From: Caballeronia choica
GTDB lineage: Bacteria; Pseudomonadota; Gammaproteobacteria; Burkholderiales; Burkholderiaceae
Length of the DNA: 64,000 nt
Assembly: GCF_001544535.1 (NCBI RefSeq)
Contig: NZ_FCON02000019.1
Location: 33,349 to 97,348 of the forward strand
Reading direction: 5' to 3'
A program made the translations under genes and the position numbers. Below are positions 48,541 to 61,659 of the stretch, piece by piece (within the stretch, counting starts at the first letter, position 1; each line of letters starts with the position of its first letter). The notes beneath the pieces are model-generated. The model was given only the letters and a program-made list of their open reading frames with translations. It had not been told where the DNA came from and searched no databases.

Positions 48541-48561
48541 CGGATCGCGATTCGCGATCCG
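48541..48561. promoter_or_regulatory. Perfect 21-bp palindrome upstream of the transporter gene
   Basis: CGGATCGCGA (48541-48550), a single T, and TCGCGATCCG (48552-48561) form a perfect palindrome with an odd centre. It lies about 130 bp upstream of the transporter start and 6 bp before the motif copy at 48567. A dimeric regulator is the natural reader. Distinct in sequence from the motif copy. Confidence 0.5.
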
Positions 48562-48566
48562 TGTCC

Positions 48567-48618
48567 AGATACTAGGGAGGTCAGAATTTTTCAATCAAGA
48601 TTGATTTTCAAAATCGAC
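48567..48618 (+). repeat. Motif copy A: palindrome-rich element, forward orientation
   Basis: ATACTAG at 48569-48575, then TCAAGATTGATTTT followed after one base by AAAATCGAC (to 48618). It contains two palindromes: ATCAA-N2-TTGAT and GATTTT-N-AAAATC. An inverted copy with the same spacing lies at 49931-49982, directly before the HTH-citrate-synthase-like gene. It sits upstream of the transporter gene at 47080-48414. Confidence 0.6.
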
Positions 48619-48667
48619 TATCGGAAAAGCAGTGATCGGCCGCAGGAGCCGACGTGCGGGCGCGCGA

Positions 48668-49930
48668 TCAGCCTGCGTTCGGTGCCGCCGAAACGTACTT
48701 CGCGCGCGGGCGCAGCATGAATGCCTGCATGCGCTGCTCGACGACATGTGCGCACCAGCCGGCCGTGCGGGCAAGAATCCACAATGCCGTGGCGCTACCT
48801 CGTGGCATGCCGAGCGCGCGCGTCAGAGGCACGAGAGCGACGGCGAGTCCCGGTGTCATGCCGTCGTCGATGCGTAGACGTTCGAGAGCCTTCAGTGTTT
48901 TGCGCACCGCTGGGTCGCTATCGCCGCAGCGGCCCGCCAGCGAAAGAATCGCTTCGGCTCGCGGATCGCCTGCCGGATATAGCGGATGGTTGAAGCCATA
49001 CAGGCTTGCGCCGCGAGTGCGCACGAGTTCAAGGCGAGCATTCGATACGTTGCCACGGGGATCGTCGAATAGCTGAGTTTCCACGCGATCGGTGACCGCT
49101 CCCGTTGAATAGCCGACATGCGCGCTGATGGCTGCGGCGACACAGTTGCACAGCCCCGCATCGATCGATGCCGCAACGCGAGCCGCAAACGTGGCAGGTG
49201 CGAGTTCGTGATCGGCGAGAATCACGAGCGCTGAGTTGACCGCTTGCACCGTGGATGGCGTCACCGGCGCACCGCTCGCACGCAAGGCCCATTCGGCGAT
49301 CGATTCGGCCGGTTTGCGCGCGACGTATCGCCCATTCTGCGAGACAAAGCCCAGACAACCCGTGAACGCGTGAAGGATCGTGCGCGTCATTTGCACCGTG
49401 GCGCCATCGGCCATTTCGATGCGGTTTCGTCCGCGCATGCCGAGCGACAACGCAACCATGGCAAGCAGATTGCCGATGTCATCGGGCGAGATGCTCCTTG
49501 CATGTGACGCGAGCAAAGCGGCAGTGTCGGCGGGAACGTCGCTGAGCGGCCAGTCGGCCTGCGTGTCCTGCCAGACACCCGTGATCAGAAAATGCACGAC
49601 CACTTCGAACGCATGGCCCGCCTGCGCAAGATCGAGCGCGCGGCGGTTGCGATAGACGGGACCGCGCTCGTCGACATGGGTAATCGACGAGGCGACCACG
49701 GGCTCGCCCCAGCGCATTGAGGTGCCGGCGGTAACGGATCGCGGCAGCCTGCCGCGCCCTCGTGCCGCGAAGCGGTCGACGTCTTCGCTTGCGTAGAGAT
49801 GGCGCTTGGTCCCAGCCACGGGAACGCTGCGAATCAGACCACGGCTTACGTAGGAATAAAGCGTGGCCACCTTGACGCCGAGCGTCGCGAGCGCTTCTTC
49901 TCGGGTCAGGAAGTCGTTCTGTTTCTTCAT
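48668..49930 (-). CDS. HTH protein with citrate-synthase-like domain, catalytic residues apparently lost
   Basis: A 420-residue protein. Residues 1-58 are a MerR/excisionase-like DNA-binding module (DFLTREEALATLGVKVATLY, then YVSRGLIRSVPVAGTKRHLY, ending DVDRFAARGRGR). Residues 90-400 have the citrate-synthase fold (ADHELAPATFAARVAASIDA, YGFNHPLYPAGDPRAEAIL, ARTAGWCAHVVEQR). By eye the family His in GPLHGG is replaced (T276 region, GYSTGA), and the catalytic Asp in NVDFAL is replaced by Gly361 (TPGLAVAL); only H315 in GFNHPLY remains. The ATG at 49930 follows the motif at once without a Shine-Dalgarno sequence; a TTG at 49948 is in frame. I read it as a regulator using a dead enzyme domain as sensor. 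Alternatively it could be a genuine but divergent synthase. Confidence 0.8.
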   Translation of the reverse strand: MKKQNDFLTREEALATLGVKVATLYSYVSRGLIRSVPVAGTKRHLYASEDVDRFAARGRGRLPRSVTAGTSMRWGEPVVASSITHVDERGPVYRNRRALDLAQAGHAFEVVVHFLITGVWQDTQADWPLSDVPADTAALLASHARSISPDDIGNLLAMVALSLGMRGRNRIEMADGATVQMTRTILHAFTGCLGFVSQNGRYVARKPAESIAEWALRASGAPVTPSTVQAVNSALVILADHELAPATFAARVAASIDAGLCNCVAAAISAHVGYSTGAVTDRVETQLFDDPRGNVSNARLELVRTRGASLYGFNHPLYPAGDPRAEAILSLAGRCGDSDPAVRKTLKALERLRIDDGMTPGLAVALVPLTRALGMPRGSATALWILARTAGWCAHVVEQRMQAFMLRPRAKYVSAAPNAG

Positions 49931-49982
49931 GTCGATTTTAAAAATCAATCTTGATCAACCCTGACCGGGATATCTAGTATTC
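49931..49982 (-). repeat. Motif copy B: palindrome-rich element, reverse orientation, divergent promoter
   Basis: On the reverse strand, ATACTAG (49980-49974), then TCAAGATTGATTTT followed after one base by AAAATCGAC, ends at 49931 next to the HTH-citrate-synthase-like ATG. Ungapped alignment with copy A keeps both blocks at the same distance, while the middle ~19 bases differ. It sits in the gap shared with the divergent cupin/reductase fusion, so it can act on both genes. Confidence 0.6.
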
Positions 49983-50107
49983 GCACAAGGACGCCGGGGT
50001 GAATCGAGTATAGCCACGATCCCGAACCCCGCAAATAGGGCGCTTGATATAGGCACGTCGTCAGCCGTGCCGACGAAGAGCGCACCCCGAATTCTGGAGG
50101 AGATGAA

Positions 50108-51463
50108 ATGAATGTTGCCGCGCGAGTTTGCCAGCCGTCCGATGCAAGCACTGCCGAAACACCCGTCACATGGCATGTGGACGAAGTGCCGTGGATTCCG
50201 CTGACGGGATTGTTCATCGACAAGTCGGGTTACAAGACGGTCGCCGACGCGGCATACACCGGTAACGCGTACAGCATCGAACTGACGTCGGTCGGTCCCG
50301 GCGGATATTCTCCGACACATGTCGAGCCGCATGCTCACTTGTTCTACGTGTTGTCAGGTCACGGCGAAGTGACAGTCGGCGACGAGGTCAAAGCTGTGAC
50401 GGCGGGGTGGGTGAGCCCGATTTCGGCGGGCATGCCGCATTCCTTTCGCAATCTCGGCGATTCGGCGCTGGAGATGCTGGTGGTCTACCATCCGCCGCGC
50501 ATGCGCAAGCAGTCCGAAAGCGCGCCGTTGCGCGCGGTGGTCCACTCACTCCGTTACGAGGCGCAGCGCGTGGTCAGCGTGGAATTGCGACCGCAGTCCG
50601 GGTCGATGTTCCCCGCTTTCGACGCAGGCGCTCACGTCGACGTTCACTTGCCCGACGGGATGATCCGCAGCTATTCGCTGTGCAATTCGGCGGACGACCG
50701 AGACCGGTATGTGATCGGCGTGCTCAATGTCGAAACAGGTCGCGGTGGATCTCGCTACGTGCATGAGCAATTGCGCGTCGGCACGCAGCTCCAGATCTCC
50801 AGGCCGTGCAACAATTTTCCGCTGCACAGAGAGGCGGTTCATAGCGTATTGATCGCGGGCGGAATCGGCATCACGCCGATCCTGTCGATGGCGCGCCGGC
50901 TTTGCGCGCTCGGACGATCGGTGGAACTGCTTTATTGCGCGCGCTCGCGTCGCGAGGCGGCATTTATCGACGAGATCGAGGCGCTCGGACTACAGGTCAC
51001 CTGGCATTTCAACGACGAGCACGGCGAACGCGCCGATCTCGTGCAGTTTCTCGCCACGCGGCGTCGAGACGCGCATTTCTATGCATGCGGCCCTACGCCG
51101 ATGCTCGACGACTTCGAGCGCCATTGCAACGCGCTTGGACTTGCGAATGTGCATCTCGAGCGATTCGTCGCACGCAAAGCGCCAGCGGAAACGCACAAGC
51201 CTTACCGGGTCGAATTGAGGCGCTCGGGACGCAGTCTCGACGTTGTACCGGGCAACACGCTGCTGCGGACGCTGCTAGATGCGGGCGTCGAGGTACCGCA
51301 TGGCTGCACGCAGGGCTTGTGCGGTGCGTGCAAGACCCGCGTGCTGGCGGGCGAGCCGGACCACCGCGATACGGTACTGAGCGCGGACGAGCGCGCGAGC
51401 AACGCGGTGATGACCGTATGCGTTTCGGGGTGCAAGGGTGAATCGCTGGTGCTCGATCTCTAG
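50108..51463 (+). CDS. Fusion of cupin and VanB-type ferredoxin/flavin reductase
   Basis: A 451-residue protein. Residues 1-130 are a cupin (HVEPHAHLFYVLSGHGEV; metal His 75, 77, 111, no family Glu). Residues 140-350 are a phthalate-dioxygenase-reductase-type module with FMN/FAD motif RSYS (187-190), NAD motif LIAGGIGITPILSMARRL, and FYACGPTPML. Residues 365-451 are a plant-type 2Fe-2S ferredoxin with Cys 400, 405, 408 and 438. Such reductases feed Rieske oxygenases (VanA-like), yet no oxygenase gene is present here. The GGAGGAG ribosome binding site is near 50096. Divergent from the HTH-citrate-synthase-like gene and 50 bp from the convergent transporter end. Confidence 0.9.
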   Translation: MNVAARVCQPSDASTAETPVTWHVDEVPWIPLTGLFIDKSGYKTVADAAYTGNAYSIELTSVGPGGYSPTHVEPHAHLFYVLSGHGEVTVGDEVKAVTAGWVSPISAGMPHSFRNLGDSALEMLVVYHPPRMRKQSESAPLRAVVHSLRYEAQRVVSVELRPQSGSMFPAFDAGAHVDVHLPDGMIRSYSLCNSADDRDRYVIGVLNVETGRGGSRYVHEQLRVGTQLQISRPCNNFPLHREAVHSVLIAGGIGITPILSMARRLCALGRSVELLYCARSRREAAFIDEIEALGLQVTWHFNDEHGERADLVQFLATRRRDAHFYACGPTPMLDDFERHCNALGLANVHLERFVARKAPAETHKPYRVELRRSGRSLDVVPGNTLLRTLLDAGVEVPHGCTQGLCGACKTRVLAGEPDHRDTVLSADERASNAVMTVCVSGCKGESLVLDL

Positions 51464-51513
51464 GAAGGCGCAAACGCGCTCCGATGACGGCAAATGGGAT
51501 AACGCCCCGCCCA

Positions 51514-52800
51514 TCAATAGGCTCGTTGCTCCGCGCGGTAGTCCCTTTGCGGCTTGCGTTGCATCTTGCTCACGGCAGCCAACGCGGCGAGGCTGATCAC
51601 GGCGGTGAACATGAGGTAAAAGCTCGGTGCCGCCTTGCTTCCCGTAGCGCTGAGAAGCCAGATGATGATGGCAGGCGTGAAGCCTCCAAACACAGTCACG
51701 CCGATGTTATAACCGATGGACATGCCGGTCGCGCGGGTCGAAACCGGAAATATTTCCGACATCAAGGCTGGCAGCGCGCCGAAGTAAATTGCCTTGAGCA
51801 ACGCGAGCCATCCGACCAGCGCGAACAGCCCGCCGACAGAGACATGCGAGACCACATACGAGAACGCGGGATATCCGGTGACCGCGAACAGCAGGGCGGT
51901 CAATGACATCTGTTTCAGTCGTCCAATGCGGTCGGACAGGTAGCCAGCGAAAGGGGTGACGACGGTCAGTATCGCCCCCGCGAGCACGCTGGCCGCAAAG
52001 CCCGTCGACGGATCGAGATGAAGCTCGCGCATGGCGAACGTCGGCACGTATTGCAGCAAGTAGTTCGCGGCGGTCGACACGGTCAGCGCGCCGATCGATA
52101 CGAACAGCATGAGCTTTTGCGTGGCGAACACGTCCCGAACGGGCGTTGCCGTGTGCCTGGCCTCGGTGAAGTCCGGCGCATCTTCGAGAAATCTGCGCAG
52201 ATACAAACCGACAGGCCCGATCAACAAGCCGAAGTAGAACGGGATTCGCCAGCCCCATGCCGATAGTTCGGCGGGCGGCATGAGCTTCGCAAGCGCAAAT
52301 CCGAACATCGAAGCCATGAGCGTCGCGAGACCTTGCGTCGCGAACTGCCAGCTCGCGAGCAAGCCTCGTCGATGGGGCGCGTGCTCGATCAGCATCGCCG
52401 TCGACGCACCGAACTCGCCGCCGGCGGAAAAGCCCTGGATCAGGCGCGCAACGAACACGCCGATGGGAGCGGCAAGGCCAATCGTCGCGTAAGTCGGAAT
52501 CACCGCGATGATGGCCGTGCCGATCATCATCAGGCCGACCGTCAGAAGAAGCGCCGCCTTGCGTCCGTGCTGGTCGGCATATGCGCCGAGCACCATGCCT
52601 CCCAACGGACGAACCAGGTACGACGCGCCGAAGGAGCCAAAGGTCAGGAGCATCGACGCCGTCTCGTTGACGGTCGGAAAGAAGTTCTTGGCGATATAGA
52701 CGGCGAAGAACGCGTAGATGGCGATATCGAACCATTCCAATGCATTGCCGGCGGAAGTTGCGACGACGATCTGCGTCAGACTGAGAGGTTTCTTCTGCAT
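51514..52800 (-). CDS. MHS-family MFS transporter (proline/betaine or alpha-ketoglutarate-permease-like)
   Basis: A 428-residue transporter starting MQKKPLSLTQIVVATSAGNA at the ATG at 52800. LEWFDIAIYAFFAVYIAKNF and GSFGASYLVRPLGGMVLGAY are MHS hallmarks (ShiA, KgtP, ProP-like). YADQHGRKAALLLTV is motif A. It is 38 bp downstream of the M20 peptidase gene on the same strand, so a product of that enzyme or its substrate is a candidate cargo. Confidence 0.87.
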   Translation of the reverse strand: MQKKPLSLTQIVVATSAGNALEWFDIAIYAFFAVYIAKNFFPTVNETASMLLTFGSFGASYLVRPLGGMVLGAYADQHGRKAALLLTVGLMMIGTAIIAVIPTYATIGLAAPIGVFVARLIQGFSAGGEFGASTAMLIEHAPHRRGLLASWQFATQGLATLMASMFGFALAKLMPPAELSAWGWRIPFYFGLLIGPVGLYLRRFLEDAPDFTEARHTATPVRDVFATQKLMLFVSIGALTVSTAANYLLQYVPTFAMRELHLDPSTGFAASVLAGAILTVVTPFAGYLSDRIGRLKQMSLTALLFAVTGYPAFSYVVSHVSVGGLFALVGWLALLKAIYFGALPALMSEIFPVSTRATGMSIGYNIGVTVFGGFTPAIIIWLLSATGSKAAPSFYLMFTAVISLAALAAVSKMQRKPQRDYRAEQRAY

Positions 52801-52838
52801 GATTCTGCCCGGGGAAGTAGGAGTGTTGCAGGAGCGCG

Positions 52839-54263
52839 CTAGGCGCGTGACAAGCGACGTTCGACGATCGCGGGTCCTGCTTCGCCCAGGTCCCACCACA
52901 AGCCGGCCATGACGCCGAGCGCCTCGCGTGCAACGGAGCCGAGCAGATGCTCGTTCGGTGCGTGCTGGTTGCAAGCCGGATAGGAATGCGGCACCCACAA
53001 CGTGGGCAGCGCGAGCGTTTTCGCGAACACATCGTTGGGAACCGTGCCGCCGAGATTCGGCAGCAGCGCGGGCTTCTTGTGCGTGGTCTTGCGCATCGAG
53101 TCGAGTGCCCAATGAACCCACGGGTCGTCGAGGTCGAGGCGCGTGGCGGGCGTGCCGCCGGACACCTTCACTTGCACGTGATCGAAACCGTGCGACTCGA
53201 AGTGATGCTCGAGGTGCTCGCGCAGATGTTGCCAGTCCGTGCCAACCACGAAGCGCAACTGGCACACGGCCTTCGCAACCGGAGGAATGGCATTCACCGG
53301 CGCATCCGCATTGCCGGACTTCATCGCGAGCACTTCAAGGGCGTTCCATCCGATCACGCGCTCCGTCGGCGTCAGTCCGGGCTCGCCCCAGGCAAGGTCG
53401 ATGTCCGGCGAGCTTTCGTCGCGGCCGAGTTCGATGTCGGCAAGCGCGTTCCTGACGGCATCGGAAATGGGAGGCGGGCGCAGCCCTTCCACGATGATTC
53501 GTCCGTCGCGGTCGACCAGTGTTGCGAGCGCGTGAGCCAGCACGATCGCCGGATTGCGCAGGACGCCGCCCCAGTTCCCCGAGTGGTGACCGCCCTCGCG
53601 CAAATCGACAAGAAGTTCGAACGACACGCCGCCGCGTGAGCCGAGGAACAGCGTCGGGCGTTCTGCCGAGACGCGCGGACCGTCGGAGGCGAGGAACACA
53701 TCGGCGCGGAGTGCGTCGGCTTCAGCGGCGCAGACTTGATCGAGGCCGGGTGAGCTGATCTCTTCGCCGGTTTCGAATATGAGCTTCACGTTGTAGCCCA
53801 GCTTGCCGCGCCGGGCGTCGATGACAGCCCCGAGCGCCGCGAAGTTGACCGAATGCTGACCCTTGTTGTCCGCCGTTCCCCGGCCATACCAGCGGTCGCC
53901 GTCGACGGTGACTTGCCACGGATCGAGGCCGCTGCGCCATTGCTCGTCGTAGCCCCGAACGACGTCGCCGTGTCCGTAGGTGAGCACGGTCGGAAGGTGT
54001 TCCGCCTCGCGGCGTTCGGCGATGAGGAAGGGCGCGCCGTGGCCGGCCGGGTTATCGACGATGCGGCTTTCGAAGCCGAGTGTCGCAAGCGTCGGCTTGA
54101 TCTCTTGTTCGAGATAGGCATTGAGCGACGCCATTCCGCACGCGTTCTGGCTCTCGGTCTTGAAGGCGACGCGGCGCCGCAAATCAGCGAGCAGGGCGCC
54201 TGAGTCGAAGATTTCATACGCGCCTGCAATGGCTGCCGCGCGCGTGTTTTGGTCAGCTTCCAC
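52839..54263 (-). CDS. M20 family metallopeptidase (dipeptidase-like)
   Basis: A 474-residue cytosolic hydrolase from a GTG at 54263 behind AGGA; the frame runs 17 codons further without homology. Zinc-site segments: VLTYGHGDVV, WYGRGTADNKGQHSVN, and IFETGEEISSPGLD; the dimerisation domain lies between 180 and 330; the late PHSYPACNQHAPNEHLLG has the final His. M20 members of this size hydrolyse dipeptides or N-acyl amino acids. It is divergent from the LysR gene at 54385 and precedes the MHS transporter gene. Confidence 0.9.
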   Translation of the reverse strand: MEADQNTRAAAIAGAYEIFDSGALLADLRRRVAFKTESQNACGMASLNAYLEQEIKPTLATLGFESRIVDNPAGHGAPFLIAERREAEHLPTVLTYGHGDVVRGYDEQWRSGLDPWQVTVDGDRWYGRGTADNKGQHSVNFAALGAVIDARRGKLGYNVKLIFETGEEISSPGLDQVCAAEADALRADVFLASDGPRVSAERPTLFLGSRGGVSFELLVDLREGGHHSGNWGGVLRNPAIVLAHALATLVDRDGRIIVEGLRPPPISDAVRNALADIELGRDESSPDIDLAWGEPGLTPTERVIGWNALEVLAMKSGNADAPVNAIPPVAKAVCQLRFVVGTDWQHLREHLEHHFESHGFDHVQVKVSGGTPATRLDLDDPWVHWALDSMRKTTHKKPALLPNLGGTVPNDVFAKTLALPTLWVPHSYPACNQHAPNEHLLGSVAREALGVMAGLWWDLGEAGPAIVERRLSRA

Positions 54264-54348
54264 CGAATTTCCTCGCAATCTTTGATGATGTGAGAGGCAG
54301 TCTAGGAACGCCAAAAATTCGCCACAATTTCAAAATTTGCGGATAGCA

Positions 54349-54363
54349 TTGCCGAAATGGCAA
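54349..54363. promoter_or_regulatory. LysR-type T-N11-A palindrome
   Basis: TTGCC (54349-54353), GAAAT, GGCAA (54359-54363): a perfect inverted repeat holding T-N11-A (54350 to 54362), the standard LTTR box. It lies 22 bp upstream of the LysR start and 86 bp upstream of the divergent M20 gene, so autoregulation and control of the M20-MHS pair are likely. Confidence 0.6.
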
Positions 54364-54384
54364 CGCACAAACGGTGGCACGACG

Positions 54385-55341
54385 ATGCTTCACGGAATTG
54401 CGCTTCGGTATTTTCTCGAGGTGGCGCGAACGGGGTCGCTTGCCGCGTCCTCCGAAAGCCTTCATGTGGCCGTGTCCGCCATCAGCCGGCAGATTGCCAA
54501 GCTTGAAGATGAGGTCGGCACGCCGCTCTTCGAGCGCATGCCGCGAGGCATGGTCCTGACCGACTCAGGCCAGTTGCTCGCGGAACATGCCCGCCGCGCG
54601 CTGATGGACGCCGACGCGGTGTTGAGCGAAATAGCCGAGGCGCACGCGCTGGGACGCGGCATCGTCAGGGTGGGCTGCACCGAGGGCTTCACGCGAAACT
54701 TCTTGCCCAGCGTTCTCGCGGGCTTTCATGCCGAGCATCCGCGAGCGCGGTTCGTGTTGCGATCAGGCGCGCCCGCGCAGGTCGAACAATGGATCGCGAT
54801 GGGCGAGGTAGATGTGGGGCTGGCGTTCTCGACCTCGACCTCTACCGCGGTCCATGCTGAATTCACCATGAGCGCGCCCGTGTGCGCGTTGCTTCGCCCG
54901 TCGCATCCGCTCGCGAAGAAGGATGCCGTGACCGTCGAGGACCTCTTGGACTATCCGGTGGCCGTCCTTGAACGTGGGACGACGGTTCGTGAACTCATAG
55001 ACTGGTGCTGCTCGCTGCGTGGAATACATCTGGAGCCCTTGTTGACCAGCAACAACTCCAGCGCGATGCATCAGTTCGCCGCGTTGACCGGGGCGATCAC
55101 GCTAGGCAGCGCGATTGCATTGCGGGGAATGGAGGGCGCGCCGTCCTTGCTGGCGAAGCACATCGACGAGCCGCTATTGAACGAGCGCTTCCTGCAAGTC
55201 ACGACGATGAGAGGCCGCCGTCTTCCTGCGCCGGTAAGCCAGTTTCTGGAGGCGCTGAAAGCGGCTTTGTCCGATGGCATCATGGTCGAGCAGACCGACA
55301 TCGCAGAACAGCGGCGAGATCGATCGCTCGGGTCGATTTAG
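54385..55341 (+). CDS. LysR family transcriptional regulator (CynR-like)
   Basis: A 318-residue LTTR starting MLHGIALRYFLEVARTGSLA. HTH: SESLHVAVSAISRQIAKLED, with the effector domain to about residue 300. An upstream ATG at 54337 adds 16 residues with no homology. Divergent from the M20 peptidase gene with a T-N11-A box between them. Likely controls peptidase and transporter genes; ligand unknown. Confidence 0.88.
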   Translation: MLHGIALRYFLEVARTGSLAASSESLHVAVSAISRQIAKLEDEVGTPLFERMPRGMVLTDSGQLLAEHARRALMDADAVLSEIAEAHALGRGIVRVGCTEGFTRNFLPSVLAGFHAEHPRARFVLRSGAPAQVEQWIAMGEVDVGLAFSTSTSTAVHAEFTMSAPVCALLRPSHPLAKKDAVTVEDLLDYPVAVLERGTTVRELIDWCCSLRGIHLEPLLTSNNSSAMHQFAALTGAITLGSAIALRGMEGAPSLLAKHIDEPLLNERFLQVTTMRGRRLPAPVSQFLEALKAALSDGIMVEQTDIAEQRRDRSLGSI

Positions 55342-55617
55342 GTGCCGGGCAGAACGGCTACGCCGGGGGAAGCAGCTCGCGCGCCATTGATTTTCGAATT
55401 GAGAGCTTTAATTCGTTATGCGCCTACACCATTAGCCTTGCGATTCCGAAAGCCTGCGCCAAAGAAACCGGCTCGCAGCCATTCGTTGACCGCGTATAGC
55501 CGTCTACGCCACCATCGAAGACAATTCATTTAGCAGCCGGCGTATTAACCATGAAATCCGCGCTGAGACTACCCCAAAGCGTGCGGCAGTGATGAACCTT
55601 ATAAAACGAGGCTTCGG

Positions 55618-61650
<6,033 letters not shown>

Positions 61651-61659
61651 GAGCAGCCC

